Positions 36,180 through 45,181 of a stretch of DNA of 64,000 nucleotides are shown here, one piece after another. Position 1 is the first letter of the stretch. Each line of letters begins with the position of its first letter. The stretch lies in the NCBI RefSeq assembly GCF_017654485.1, contig NZ_CP061095.1:82501-146500 (forward strand). The letters run 5' to 3'. The notes under the pieces were generated by a model. It saw only the letters and a list, made by a program, of their open reading frames with translations. It made no database searches and was not told where the DNA came from. The DNA is from Roseomonas marmotae (lineage in GTDB: Bacteria > Pseudomonadota > Alphaproteobacteria > Acetobacterales > Acetobacteraceae). The translations under genes were made by a program, and so were the position numbers.

Positions 36180-36767
36180 TCAGGTCTTCTCGGTGACCGG
36201 CGGCGCGACCGCAGGCCGGCGCCAGTACTGTACCAGCCGGACGCCCAGATAGAGCACCACCGCCACGCCGATGGAGCCGAGGGCATAGAGCGTGCCCTTC
36301 TCCCCCAGCCAGCCGACGATGTACCAGCCGGCGGCGACGAAGGAAGAGGCCCAGAGTCCGGCGGCGATGAAGTTCAGCACCGCGAAGCGCGACCAGGGCA
36401 TCTTCGCGACGCCGCATGCAGCCGAGGCGACGTTCCGCACGCCATAGACAAAGCGGAAGGTCAGCACAAAGAGCACGCCGTATCTGTTCAGGAAGCTGAT
36501 GGCGGTGGCCATCTTGCGCTCCGCCCCCGGGATCTTGCGCACGGCACGGGTGCCGTATTTGCGCCCGAGGGTGAACCAGAGCTGGTCACCGAGGAAGGAG
36601 CCGATCCAGACGGAGAACATCAGCAGCCATGGATCTATCAGGCGGGTGGCCCGTCCCGCCGCGGCGGCCAGTAACACGAAAGTCTCACCCTCAAAGAACG
36701 CCCAAGCGGCTGCGGCCAAATAAGCCAGTGCCCCCCAATCGGCCCAGAACTCCGCCACTCGTATCAA
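36180..36767 (-). CDS. DedA-family inner-membrane protein
   Basis: This 195-aa protein has four to five membrane helices. The DedA/VTT signature is seen: FFEGETFVLLAAAAGRATRL with the conserved acidic residue, GSFLGDQLWFTLGRKYGTRA, and FRFVYGVRNVASAACGVAKM with F-x-R-F-x-P/Y-G-x-R. Members are linked to membrane potential and lipid (undecaprenyl-phosphate or phospholipid) flipping. A short hairpin (GAGCC/GGCTC) in the 15 bases before the neighbour's stop may end both transcripts. Confidence 0.88.
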   Translation of the reverse strand: MIRVAEFWADWGALAYLAAAAWAFFEGETFVLLAAAAGRATRLIDPWLLMFSVWIGSFLGDQLWFTLGRKYGTRAVRKIPGAERKMATAISFLNRYGVLFVLTFRFVYGVRNVASAACGVAKMPWSRFAVLNFIAAGLWASSFVAAGWYIVGWLGEKGTLYALGSIGVAVVLYLGVRLVQYWRRPAVAPPVTEKT

Positions 36768-37229
36768 TCTCCCTGGCCAGATCCGCAGGCGCGACGATGC
36801 CCGAAACCACCGGGCAGAGGAATAAGAGTGTCACGCCCATGTGAGCTTTTTTGCGACGAGACGATGGTTTTGCACAATTTGTCACCGAGAGCATGCGATG
36901 GATCTGACCGGTGGCATGTCAGGCGCGGCCGCCCGTCAGAGCTGCCGGTCACGCGCGGAGAGCGACAGAAAGTTCCACTCAGCGAGACTAAATGCCTTCT
37001 CAGGCTCATGCCGCGCGAATCGCCCAGAGCACCGCAGATGCTTCCGCAGTTCACGATGCCGGTCCCCGGTATCGACGCCAAAATGCCTGCCAAACGGGCA
37101 AGACCAGTCGTTAAACGCCTGAAAACAGGGCGGGAATGATACCAAAATCAAGCTGACCGGCGAATACCGGGTTGCTAGCCCGGCGCAGCCCTGACCATCA
37201 TGCGGCCCTCGAAGAAGGGGGCGGAACAG
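36768..37229. other. Intergenic region before the ABC operon
   Basis: This 462-base stretch lies between divergent genes. It should hold the promoters of the dedA-type gene and the transport operon. I see no gene, RNA, riboswitch-like element or repeat; short frames here lack any family look. Confidence 0.5.
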
Positions 37230-38282
37230 ATGACAAGATGGATCGGGGCGATGCTTGGCGTCGCCAGCCTGGCCGCGGCGGCGGTGCCGGCCGCCGCCCA
37301 GGGCAATGGCCAGATCACCGTGATGGCTTACGGTGACGCCGTCTTCAGGGACAACTACATCGCGACTGTCGTGGAGCCGTTCCAAAAGGCCAGCGGGACA
37401 CAGGTACAGTATTTCGCCAATCCCGGCAGTGCCCAGATGCTCGGTACCCTGCGCGCCCAGAAGGGCGACCCGCAGGTCGATGTGGTGATCATGGATACCA
37501 CCACCGCCGCCCTGGCCTGTGCCGAGGGGCTGGTGGAGAAGGTGGCGCCGGCGCAGATGCCGGTGCTGAACGACATCGCCCAGCAGGCGCGCGACGCCGG
37601 GGGCGAATGCGGGCCCGGCGTGACCTTCGACAATCTGGTCATGATCTACAACACCGAGAACGTGAAGACCACGCCGACGGGCTTCGCCGACATGGCGGAC
37701 CCCCAGTGGCGCGGGCGCGTCGGCCTCGGCGGGCCGCCTAACATCCAGGGGCTGGCGCTGACCGCCATCCTGGCCAACGCCAATGGCGGCAAGTGGAACG
37801 ACATCTCCAAGGCCCTGCCGGCGCTGAAGGCCATCGCGGCCAATACCCAGACCTTCGACCCGAAGCCGGATGCCGTGACCATCGTCATGAACGGGCAGGT
37901 GGACTTCACCACCAACTGGAATGCCCGCGCCCAGCTGATGAACCTGCAGTCCAAGGGACGCGTCGGCGTGGTGCTGCCGAAGGAAGGCACGGCCTTCCAG
38001 ATCAACACCATCAATGTCGTCGCCGGCAGCAAGAACGCGGCCCAGGCGCGCGCCTTCATGGCTTATGCCCTTGGCACGGAAGCCCAGAAGGCCTTCACCG
38101 AGCGCGTCTTCTACGGCCCCACCAACACCAAGGCGGAGATTTCGCCCGAGGCGCTGAACCGCACCGCCCTGGCGCCCCAGTACCGCGAGCGGATCGTCAA
38201 TATCGACTGGGCGGAGATGCAGAAGCTGCGCGACAGCTGGAACCAGCGCTGGCGGCGCGAGGTCATCACGGCGGCGCGCTGA
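37230..38282 (+). CDS. ABC transporter substrate-binding protein (polyamine/Fe-type)
   Basis: This 350-aa periplasmic protein has a signal peptide (MTRWIGAMLGVASLAAAAVP, cleavage after AAAQG-type site). The body fits the PotD/AfuA-like type 2 binding proteins: ITVMAYGDAVFRDNYIATVV, DPQVDVVIMDTTTAALA, PDAVTIVMNGQVDFTTNWNA and a C-terminal TDWAEM-like end (VNIDWAEMQKLRDSWNQRW). The ligand cannot be read from sequence; polyamines or small organic acids are typical. It heads a five-gene operon whose genes overlap or nearly touch. Confidence 0.87.
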   Translation: MTRWIGAMLGVASLAAAAVPAAAQGNGQITVMAYGDAVFRDNYIATVVEPFQKASGTQVQYFANPGSAQMLGTLRAQKGDPQVDVVIMDTTTAALACAEGLVEKVAPAQMPVLNDIAQQARDAGGECGPGVTFDNLVMIYNTENVKTTPTGFADMADPQWRGRVGLGGPPNIQGLALTAILANANGGKWNDISKALPALKAIAANTQTFDPKPDAVTIVMNGQVDFTTNWNARAQLMNLQSKGRVGVVLPKEGTAFQINTINVVAGSKNAAQARAFMAYALGTEAQKAFTERVFYGPTNTKAEISPEALNRTALAPQYRERIVNIDWAEMQKLRDSWNQRWRREVITAAR

Positions 38283-38284
38283 CC

Positions 38285-39391
38285 TTGTCCGAGACCGACC
38301 CTTCGCCGCATCTGCGGCTGGATGGCCTTGTCCGCCACTATGCCGGTGCGCCCGCGCCGGCGGTGGACAAGGTCTCGCTGAGCCTTCCACGCGGCGCGCT
38401 GCTGGCCCTGCTGGGCCCCTCGGGCTGCGGCAAGACCACCACGCTGCGCATGATCGCCGGGCTGGAGACGCCAGATGCCGGCCGCATCCTGGTGGCGGGG
38501 CAGGATGTCACCGCGCTGCCACCGCACAAACGGCATATGGGCATGGTGTTCCAGTCCTACGCCCTGTTCCCGCATATGACGGCAGCCGGCAACGTGGCCT
38601 TCGGGCTGCAGATGCAGGGCATGCCGCGCGCCGAGCGTGGCCCGCGCGCGGAGGCGGCGCTGGAACTGGTAGGCCTCTCCGCCCTGGCCGGGCGTAAGCC
38701 CCGCCAGCTCTCCGGGGGCCAGCAGCAGCGCGTGGCGCTCGCCCGCGCCCTGGCCATCGAGCCCGACCTGCTGCTGCTGGACGAGCCGCTCTCGGCGCTG
38801 GATGCCAAGCTGCGGGAGGGCGTGCGGGACGAGATCCGCGCGTTGCAGCAGCGCCTTGGCACGACGGCCGTCTTCGTCACCCATGACCAGACCGAGGCCC
38901 TGGCCATGGCCGACCTCGTGGCGGTGATGAATGCCGGCCGGGTCGAGCAGCTCGCCGCGCCGGAGGATATCTTCGAGCGCCCGGCGACGCGCTTCGTCGC
39001 CACTTTCGTCGGTCGTGCCGCGCGCATCCAGGGCGTGCTGGAAGCCGGCGGCGTGTTGCGGGCGGAAGGCGGCGCCGCGCTGCGTACCGCGGGCACCGCG
39101 CCGGCCGGGCGGGTGGAAGCCTTCCTGCGCCCGCACCGCGTGCGCCTGCTGGGGCCGGGCGAGGCAGCGCCCGCCGGTGCCGGCAACCTGCTGGACGGCA
39201 TCCTGGCCCGCCGCGTCTACACGGGCGAGGTCGTCTCGCTGGAGGCGCAGACCGCCGCCGGCCCCGTCACCGCCGAGGTCCATGCCGGCACGGAGGGCGC
39301 CTGGCGGGAGATGCAGCCCGGCGCACCGCTGCGGCTGGCCTTCAGCCCCAGTGACCTGCTGGTCTTTCCGGCACAGGGAGAGGCGGCGTGA
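38285..39391 (+). CDS. ABC transporter ATPase (PotA/FbpC type)
   Basis: A protein of 368 aa, starting at TTG 38285, three bases after the previous stop. Walker A is GPSGCGKTT (K50), the Q-loop is in MVFQSYALFPHMT, the signature is LSGGQQQ (142-148), Walker B is LLLLDEP (162-168) and the switch His is in FVTHDQTEA. The C-terminal TOBE domain (about 245-368) is typical of spermidine/putrescine and iron importers. No ATG lies close by in frame, so the TTG start is the best reading. Confidence 0.9.
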   Translation: MSETDPSPHLRLDGLVRHYAGAPAPAVDKVSLSLPRGALLALLGPSGCGKTTTLRMIAGLETPDAGRILVAGQDVTALPPHKRHMGMVFQSYALFPHMTAAGNVAFGLQMQGMPRAERGPRAEAALELVGLSALAGRKPRQLSGGQQQRVALARALAIEPDLLLLDEPLSALDAKLREGVRDEIRALQQRLGTTAVFVTHDQTEALAMADLVAVMNAGRVEQLAAPEDIFERPATRFVATFVGRAARIQGVLEAGGVLRAEGGAALRTAGTAPAGRVEAFLRPHRVRLLGPGEAAPAGAGNLLDGILARRVYTGEVVSLEAQTAAGPVTAEVHAGTEGAWREMQPGAPLRLAFSPSDLLVFPAQGEAA

Positions 39392-40224
39392 TCGGCTGGC
39401 TGCTGGCCCTTCCGGCGCTCTGCATCCTCGGGCTTGCTTTTCTCTGGCCGCTGGCCGCGCTCTTCCGCATCAGCCTGAACCGCACGCTGGAAAGCGGTGC
39501 CATGGAAGTGGCGGTGACCGGGGAGAGCTATGCGAGGCTGCTGGGCGACGACTTCACCTGGCAGCTGGTGCGGGACACGCTGGTTCTCTCAGCGAGCTCC
39601 TCCGCCGTGGCGGTGATGCTGGCGCTGCCCGTCGCGCTGATGGTGCGCGCCGCCTCGCCGCGCTGGCGCGGCCTGCTGGCGCTGATGGGCATCGCGCCGC
39701 TGCTGATCTCCGGCACCGCACGGCTGGTGGGATGGATGGCCATCCTGGGCGACCAGGGGATGATCAACGTGGTGCTGCAGGGCATCGGCATCACCGATGC
39801 GCCGCTCCGTATGATCAACAACTGGACCGGCGTGCGCATCGGCCTCGTGGAAAGCCTGATGCCCTATGCCGTGCTGGTGTTGCTGGCCGGGCTCGGCCGC
39901 TTGGACAGCCGGCTGGAGGAAGCCGCGGCCACGCTGGGCGCCAACCGCGTGCAGACCTTCTTCCGTGTCACGCTGCCCCTGGCGGCCCCGGTGCTGCTGG
40001 CGGCCTGGCTGCTGGACCTGGTGTTGGGCATCTCCGCCTTCATCACGCCCAAGCTGATGGGCGGCGGGCGCGTCTTCGTGCTGGCGACCGAGATCTATGA
40101 TCTGGCGTTGGAAAGCGTGAACTGGCCGGCGGCGGCCGCGCTGGCGATGCTGCTGCTGGGCGGGCTTCTGACATTGATGCTGGCGCGTCTGGCTTTCGGC
40201 TGGACGCAGGGGAGGCGCGCATGA
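39388..40224 (+). CDS. ABC transporter permease 1
   Basis: A 278-aa permease of the PotB kind with six or so membrane helices. The EAA loop that contacts the ATPase is LEEAAATLGANRVQTFFRVT followed by LPLAAPVLLAAW. It starts at GTG 39388, overlapping the ATPase stop by 4 bases. The N-terminal helix WLLALPALCILGLAFLWPLA is characteristic. Confidence 0.9.
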   Translation: MIGWLLALPALCILGLAFLWPLAALFRISLNRTLESGAMEVAVTGESYARLLGDDFTWQLVRDTLVLSASSSAVAVMLALPVALMVRAASPRWRGLLALMGIAPLLISGTARLVGWMAILGDQGMINVVLQGIGITDAPLRMINNWTGVRIGLVESLMPYAVLVLLAGLGRLDSRLEEAAATLGANRVQTFFRVTLPLAAPVLLAAWLLDLVLGISAFITPKLMGGGRVFVLATEIYDLALESVNWPAAAALAMLLLGGLLTLMLARLAFGWTQGRRA

Positions 40225-41009
40225 AGCCGACCTGGGTGCTGCGCGCCTTCGCCACGCTGGGCTACGCCGTCCTGATGGCGCCGGCCGCGCTGGTACTGGT
40301 GCTGTCCTTCAGCGCGGGCGATTTCCTCAACTTCCCGCCGCCGGGCTTCTCCACCCGCTGGTATGAGGCGCTGATCTCCAACGGCGCGATGATGTCGGCC
40401 CTCGGCACCAGCGCCATCCTGGCCACCGTGGTCGCGCTTCTGGCGCTGCTGGCGGGCGGCCCGGCCGCCTATGCCATCGCCCGGCTGGAATTCCCGGGAC
40501 GGGGCCTGCTGGCGGCCATGCTGACGGCGCCGCTGCTGCTGCCGACGCTGGTGCTGGGCCTGGCCCTCCTGCTGGTGCTGCAACCGCTGGGGCTGGCCGC
40601 CACCTGGCCGGGGCTGGTGCTCGGGCATTGCCTCGTCGCCATTCCCTTCGCCACGCGCATCATGACCACCGCCTTCGCCGCCGTGCCGAAGGAGCTGGAG
40701 GCCGCGGCCTGGACGCTCGGCGCCACCCCGTTCCAGGCGGCGCTGCGCATCACGCTGCCGAATGCCGCGCCGGGGGCCATCGCCGCCGGCGTGCTGACCT
40801 TCCTCGTCAGCTTCGACGAGACGGTCATCAGCCTGTTCCTCGTCGGGCCGCGCCTGACGACCCTGCCGGTGGAGATGTTCCGCTACGCGGAGCAGACAAC
40901 CGACCCGCTGATCGCCGCCCTGGCGATGAGCCTGATCGCCTTCGCCTTCCTGATGGTGCTGATCGTTGAGCGCCTGATGGGTTTCTCGAACGCCATGGGA
41001 CGCAATTGA
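40221..41009 (+). CDS. ABC transporter permease 2
   Basis: A 262-aa permease of the PotC kind. The EAA motif is LEAAAWTLGATPFQAALRIT with LPNAAPGAIAAG. The early segment SFSAGDFLNFPPPGFSTRWY is a common PotC-type hallmark, and FLVSFDETVISLFL occurs in the same branch. It overlaps permease 1 by 4 bases and its TGA shares a base with the next gene's ATG. Confidence 0.9.
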   Translation: MKPTWVLRAFATLGYAVLMAPAALVLVLSFSAGDFLNFPPPGFSTRWYEALISNGAMMSALGTSAILATVVALLALLAGGPAAYAIARLEFPGRGLLAAMLTAPLLLPTLVLGLALLLVLQPLGLAATWPGLVLGHCLVAIPFATRIMTTAFAAVPKELEAAAWTLGATPFQAALRITLPNAAPGAIAAGVLTFLVSFDETVISLFLVGPRLTTLPVEMFRYAEQTTDPLIAALAMSLIAFAFLMVLIVERLMGFSNAMGRN

Positions 41010-41674
41010 TGCCGAAATATGTTGTTGAGCCGATGCCGGGCCAGATCAGCGCCGAGGTGGTGGAGCTGCTGGAGAAGACCGAGACGGCCACCGTCGGCCA
41101 TTGGCGCCACTGGGGCTTCGTTGACCGTGGCATCCAGGGCCTGCTGCGCCGCCGCGTGGCCGGCACCGCCGTGACCCTGCAGATCCCCGGTCCCGATTCC
41201 ACCCTGCTGCACCATGCCCTGGGCCTGTTGCGCCCCGGCGACATCCTGGTGGTAGACCGGCTGGGCGACAACCGCCATGCCTGCTGGGGCGGCGGCGTGA
41301 CCGTGGCCGCCAAGGCGGCCGGCGCCAAGGCCGGCGTGGTCGATGGCCCCTGCACGGATATCGAGGAGATCGAGGCCTCCGACTTCCCGATGTGGTGCCG
41401 CGGCATGGCGCCGATCACCACCCGCATCTACGACCTTGGCGGTCGGATGAACGTGCCCGTCGCCATCGGCGGCGTGGTGGTGATGCCGGGCGACGCCGTG
41501 CTCTGCGACGATTGCGGCGTGCTGGTGCTGCCGCCGGCCGAGGCCGAGGCCGAGGCCCGGCGGGCCATCGAGACCCAGGCGCGCGGTCTGGAAGGCCAGG
41601 CCCTGGTGACCAAGGGCGCCAAGCTGGGCGAACGTTCCGGCGCCTCCGCCAAGGTGCTGGCCGGGCTCTCCTGA
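41009..41674 (+). CDS. RraA-family protein (aldolase/decarboxylase-like)
   Basis: This 221-aa protein has the RraA fold. The motif GDILVVDRLGDNRHACWGGG followed by AKAAGAKAGVVDGPCTDIEE carries the G-x-D and R/D residues that bind Mg2+ and substrate in HMG/CHA aldolases. FPMWCRGMAPITTR and PVAIGGVVVMPGDAVLCDDC are also typical. Members cleave 4-hydroxy-4-methyl-2-oxoglutarate-type acids or decarboxylate oxaloacetate; regulators of RNase E are a minority. Being the last gene of the ABC operon, it probably acts on the imported compound, which is inference. The start ATG overlaps the permease stop (TGATG). Confidence 0.85.
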   Translation: MPKYVVEPMPGQISAEVVELLEKTETATVGHWRHWGFVDRGIQGLLRRRVAGTAVTLQIPGPDSTLLHHALGLLRPGDILVVDRLGDNRHACWGGGVTVAAKAAGAKAGVVDGPCTDIEEIEASDFPMWCRGMAPITTRIYDLGGRMNVPVAIGGVVVMPGDAVLCDDCGVLVLPPAEAEAEARRAIETQARGLEGQALVTKGAKLGERSGASAKVLAGLS

Positions 41675-41684
41675 TTCCGGCGCG

Positions 41685-41713
41685 GCGGGTGGGGGCTGAT
41701 CCGCCCCGCCCGC
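41685..41713 (+). terminator. Hairpin after the ABC/RraA operon
   Basis: GCGGGTGGGG (41685-41694) pairs with CCCCGCCCGC (41704-41713), with one G:T pair and a 9-base loop, starting 11 bases after the RraA stop. No T-run follows, so it is a weak or Rho-assisted terminator at best. Confidence 0.45.
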
Positions 41714-41751
41714 TGCGATAGGATGAAGCCGAACCGCCAGGGACACGGCTT

Positions 41752-43179
41752 CTGCACACGATCTTCTCGCTGCTACCCGCCTTCCTGCCGCCGCTGCTGG
41801 CCTGGTTCGCCTGCCGGCGCGTCGCCAGGGTCCGTGGCTGGCACGCGTTCTGGCTGGATATCGCTTTTCCCATCGCGGCGCCGGCGCTGCTGCTGGGGCT
41901 GACCGACATGCCCTGGCTCACCGGTCTCGTCACCGGCCTGCCCCTGGCCGGCCTGGCCCTGGCCGATGCCACCAAGCGCGCCGTGCTGGATGAGCCCGTG
42001 GTCTTCAGCGATGCCGCCATGCTGCCGCTGGTGGTGCGGCACCCCTCCCTCTACCTGCCATTCGCCGGCACCGGCTGGGTGATCGGCGGCGCGGGCCTCG
42101 GCCTGCTGCTGTTGCTGACGCTGGCCATGCTGGAGCCACAGGCCCGGCTCGGCTGGCCCCTCCGCGCCACGCTGCTGGCGCTGGCGATGGTCCTGGCCGC
42201 GCTGCTGCTCATGCCGCCGAAATCCCTGCGCCGCGCCCTGGCCCGCGACCCCGCCATCGACACGGCCCGATTCGGCATCTTCGCCTGCCTTTCGCTCTAT
42301 CGCTCCGTCGCCTGGGCGGAACGCCGGCCGCGCCGCGCCGCCCATCCCGCCGATCCGCCGGCCTTCCGGCCAGCGGGAGGCGGGAAGGCGCCGCATGTGG
42401 TGCTGGTACAGGCCGAATCCTTCTGGGACCCTCGCGAGACCATGCCGGACCTGCCGCCCGGCCTGCTGCCGCACTGGGACCGGCTGGGCGCCGAGGCCCT
42501 GGCGCGCGGGCGGCTGACGGTGCCGGGCTTCGGCGCCAATACCATGCGGGCCGAGTTCGCCGCGCTGACGGGCATCGGGCCGGACGGGCTGGGGCTGGAC
42601 CGCTTCAACCCCTATTTCCGTTTCGCCGTGGCGGGGCTGCGTTCCCTGCCGCGCACGCTGCGGGCGGCCGGCTATCGCGCCCTGGTGCTGCATCCCTTCG
42701 ACCGCCGCTTCTTCGGCCGGCACCGCGTGATGCCGGCGCTGGGCTTCGAGCGGTTCGAGAGCCAACGCCACTTCGCGGGCGCGGCACGCAAAGGGGTGCA
42801 TGTGGCCGATGCCGCGGTGGCGGAGCGTGTCCTGCACCACCTCTCCGCGACGCCGGGGCCGGCCCTGGTCTTCGCCATCACCATGCAGGCGCATGGCCCC
42901 TGGCCGGGGGAGGACCCGCGCGCGGGTTGGCTGGCGCATCTGCGCGACGCCGATGCGATGCTCGGCCGCCTGGCCGATGCGGCGGCGCGGCTGGACCGGC
43001 CGCTGCTGCTCTGCGTCTATGGCGACCACCAGCCCGCGCTGCCCGGCGCCACCACCTGGACCGACCGGCGCACGGATTGGCTGCTCTGGCGCAGCGACCG
43101 TCGCTCCCAGGCGCCGACGCGCCGGGACATCCCGGCCGAGGGGATTTTCACGGCCCTGGCGGAGACGTTGCGGGAATGA
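41752..43179 (+). CDS. Membrane sulfatase/phosphoglycerol-transferase-like protein
   Basis: A protein of about 475 aa of the alkaline-phosphatase superfamily (LTA-synthase/MdoB-like). N-terminal membrane helices are followed by an extracytoplasmic domain starting [12 protein letters not shown] (metal-binding Glu), [17 protein letters not shown] where the nucleophile Thr is expected, then [13 protein letters not shown] and [10 protein letters not shown] (metal-binding Asp and His). It probably moves phosphoglycerol or a related group onto an envelope glycan. The first ATG in frame (41908) falls after two hydrophobic segments that look coded. A CTG at 41752 with AGGGA eight bases upstream is the likely start. 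Confidence 0.75.
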   Translation: MHTIFSLLPAFLPPLLAWFACRRVARVRGWHAFWLDIAFPIAAPALLLGLTDMPWLTGLVTGLPLAGLALADATKRAVLDEPVVFSDAAMLPLVVRHPSLYLPFAGTGWVIGGAGLGLLLLLTLAMLEPQARLGWPLRATLLALAMVLAALLLMPPKSLRRALARDPAIDTARFGIFACLSLYRSVAWAERRPRRAAHPADPPAFRPAGGGKAPHVVLVQAESFWDPRETMPDLPPGLLPHWDRLGAEALARGRLTVPGFGANTMRAEFAALTGIGPDGLGLDRFNPYFRFAVAGLRSLPRTLRAAGYRALVLHPFDRRFFGRHRVMPALGFERFESQRHFAGAARKGVHVADAAVAERVLHHLSATPGPALVFAITMQAHGPWPGEDPRAGWLAHLRDADAMLGRLADAAARLDRPLLLCVYGDHQPALPGATTWTDRRTDWLLWRSDRRSQAPTRRDIPAEGIFTALAETLRE

Positions 43180-43268
43180 GGCCGCCGCACTGGCACTGGG
43201 GCAGGGGCGGACACATGTGAAGGAACGACGCGCGGCACTGGCCGCCATTCCTTCAAAGGCCGTTCTGT

Positions 43269-44270
43269 ATGATTCCCTTCTCCGTCCTGGATCTGGCTCC
43301 CGTTCCCGCCGGGTCCGACGTCTCGCAGGCCTTCCGCAACAGCCTGTCGCTCGCCCAGCATGCCGAGAACCTCGGCTATCACCGCTTCTGGCTGGCCGAG
43401 CACCACAACATGCCTGGCATCGCGAGTGCCGCGACCGCCGTGGTCATCGGCCATGTGGCGGCGGGCACGAAGCGCATCCGCGTGGGCTCGGGCGGCATCA
43501 TGCTGCCCAATCACGCACCGCTGATGGTGGCCGAGCAGTTCGGCACGCTGGAGGCGCTCTTCCCCGGCCGCATCGACCTGGGCCTGGGACGCGCGCCCGG
43601 CACGGACCAGCGCACCATGCGCGCGCTGCGCCGGAACCTGGACGCGCATGGCGACAGCTTCCCGCAGGATGTCGTGGAGCTGATGGCCTATTTCCAGCCG
43701 GCCCAGCCGAACCAGGCGGTGCGCGCCGTGCCCGGCAACGGGCTGAATGTGCCGATCTGGCTGCTGGGTTCCAGCCTCTTCAGCGCGCAGCTGGCGGCCA
43801 TGCTGGGTCTGCCCTTCGCCTTCGCCTCGCATTTCGCGCCGGATCTGCTGATGCAGGCGCTGCGGGCCTATCGCGAGGGCTTCCGCCCGTCGGAAACGCT
43901 GGAAAAGCCCTATGCCATGGTCGCGGCGAATGTCATCGCGGCCGATACGGACGCCGAGGCGAAGCGGCTTTTCACCTCTCTGCAACAGCAATTCGTCAAT
44001 CTGCGACGGGGCACGCCGGGCCTGCTGCCGCCGCCGGTGGACCGTATCGAGGATTACGCCGCCCCGCATGAGCTGGCGGGCGCGAGCCGGGCATTGGCCT
44101 GCGCCTATGTCGGCACGCCGGAGACGGTGCGGCGCGGACTCGAAGGCTTCCTGCGCGAGACGGGCGCCGACGAGTTGATGGTGACGGCCCAGATCCACGA
44201 CCATGCCGCCCGGCTGCGCTCCTTCGAGCTGGTGGCCGGATTGCGGGAGGAGCTGGCGCGGGCCGCCTGA
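43269..44270 (+). CDS. Luciferase-like flavin monooxygenase (MsnO8 type)
   Basis: This 333-aa protein has the LLM (bacterial luciferase-like) barrel. The family start is [20 protein letters not shown], then [40 protein letters not shown] and [20 protein letters not shown]. These are marks of the MsnO8 subgroup. It would use FMNH2 and O2; the substrate is unknown. It is about 90 bases after the sulfatase-like gene on the same strand. Confidence 0.9.
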   Translation: MIPFSVLDLAPVPAGSDVSQAFRNSLSLAQHAENLGYHRFWLAEHHNMPGIASAATAVVIGHVAAGTKRIRVGSGGIMLPNHAPLMVAEQFGTLEALFPGRIDLGLGRAPGTDQRTMRALRRNLDAHGDSFPQDVVELMAYFQPAQPNQAVRAVPGNGLNVPIWLLGSSLFSAQLAAMLGLPFAFASHFAPDLLMQALRAYREGFRPSETLEKPYAMVAANVIAADTDAEAKRLFTSLQQQFVNLRRGTPGLLPPPVDRIEDYAAPHELAGASRALACAYVGTPETVRRGLEGFLRETGADELMVTAQIHDHAARLRSFELVAGLREELARAA

Positions 44271-44279
44271 CCCGGCCTC

Positions 44280-44483
44280 TCAGGAGGAGGGAGGGCAGGC
44301 CGGCGGAGAATCCGCCGGCGCCGCCTTACCCCGCCACAGGCAATGCACGATGCGATCGGCCTCACGCGGGTCGAGCGGCGGCAGGTCGTCCTCTTGGCGG
44401 CGGTTGGTTCCGCCCTGCGCCTCGCGGTGCGCCGCCATCAGGGCGACGAGCGTGGCGGTGCCGATGGACCGGTGATGCTGCAT
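44280..44483 (-). CDS. Small hypothetical protein
   Basis: A 67-aa protein starting at 44483 with GGAG about nine bases upstream. It begins MQHHRSIGTATLVALMAAHR and has an acidic/basic middle (RRQEDDLPPLDPREADRIVH) and a proline-rich tail. I do not recognise a family. It is convergent with the luciferase-like gene, 9 bases away. It might be a short regulator or not a gene at all; composition and ribosome site favour a gene only mildly. Confidence 0.4.
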   Translation of the reverse strand: MQHHRSIGTATLVALMAAHREAQGGTNRRQEDDLPPLDPREADRIVHCLWRGKAAPADSPPACPPSS

Positions 44484-44668
44484 GGTTTCCTGCTCCGAGT
44501 GGCTTCCGGCCCCACCCAACTGCGAATGCGAAAGATTCGCAATTCCTAAATGCGTGAGGCACGCTTCACGCGGTGGCCAGGGATCGTCAGCGCGGAAAGC
44601 ACAGGCAGCCACGCCTATGGGCGCATTCATGATTCACACTGCCGATTCAGCGTGCTAGCCATATTGCC

Positions 44669-45160
44669 ATGCCGATCCGACCGGAAATGCGCCGCCTCTA
44701 TCCCAGCAACTGGGCGGCGATCAGCAGCGCGGTCCGCTTTGGCCGCGCTGCCGGCCAGTGTGAATACTGCGGAAAGCCGCATGGTGCCCGCATCGTCCAG
44801 CTGCGGGATGGCCGCTGGACGGCGGGCGATGGCCGCTGGCACGATCGCCGCGGCCGCCCGGCACCGACCCCGGATATCCTGACCTATGGTGAGGGGCGCG
44901 CCTGGCGCCGCCCTGTCTCCCTTGCCTGCTGCCATGCGCGCCACGACCCGCGGGAGAGCGACCCCCGCGTGCTGGTGGCCGCCTGCGGCGCCTGCCATCT
45001 GCGGCTGGACCGGGAATGGCATCGGCGGCAGCGCTGGATCACCTGGCGTTCCCGCTATGCCATCGGCGATCTGCTGGAAGGCATGTATGAGGCTCTGCGC
45101 CTGCCCTCGCCGCCGCCGCCGCGAGGCGCACGGCGCCGGCGCCGCGCCGCCATCGCCTGA
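44669..45160 (+). CDS. Small HNH-nuclease-like zinc protein
   Basis: A 163-aa protein with two zinc-binding pairs: CEYCGKPHG near residue 31 and ACCHARHDPRESDP ... CGACHLRLDREWH near residues 90-118. The arrangement is that of HNH endonucleases (His in CCHARHD, C-x2-C and CH). The N-terminal MPIRPEMRRLYPSNWAAISS with IRFERA-like VRFGRAAGQCEYCG is seen in standalone phage and bacterial HNH-type proteins. It may cut nucleic acid, but the canonical first His-Asn spacing is not certain. It stands alone, with a nitroreductase gene 21 bases downstream. Confidence 0.65.
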   Translation: MPIRPEMRRLYPSNWAAISSAVRFGRAAGQCEYCGKPHGARIVQLRDGRWTAGDGRWHDRRGRPAPTPDILTYGEGRAWRRPVSLACCHARHDPRESDPRVLVAACGACHLRLDREWHRRQRWITWRSRYAIGDLLEGMYEALRLPSPPPPRGARRRRRAAIA

Positions 45161-45181
45161 CAGAAGAAGGGATATCGCCTG

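Noticed and set aside
41773..43248. Minus-strand open frame of 491 codons
   Set aside because: The plus strand here encodes the alkaline-phosphatase-fold protein with metal-binding motifs. The minus product is Arg/Gln/Gly-rich without motifs.
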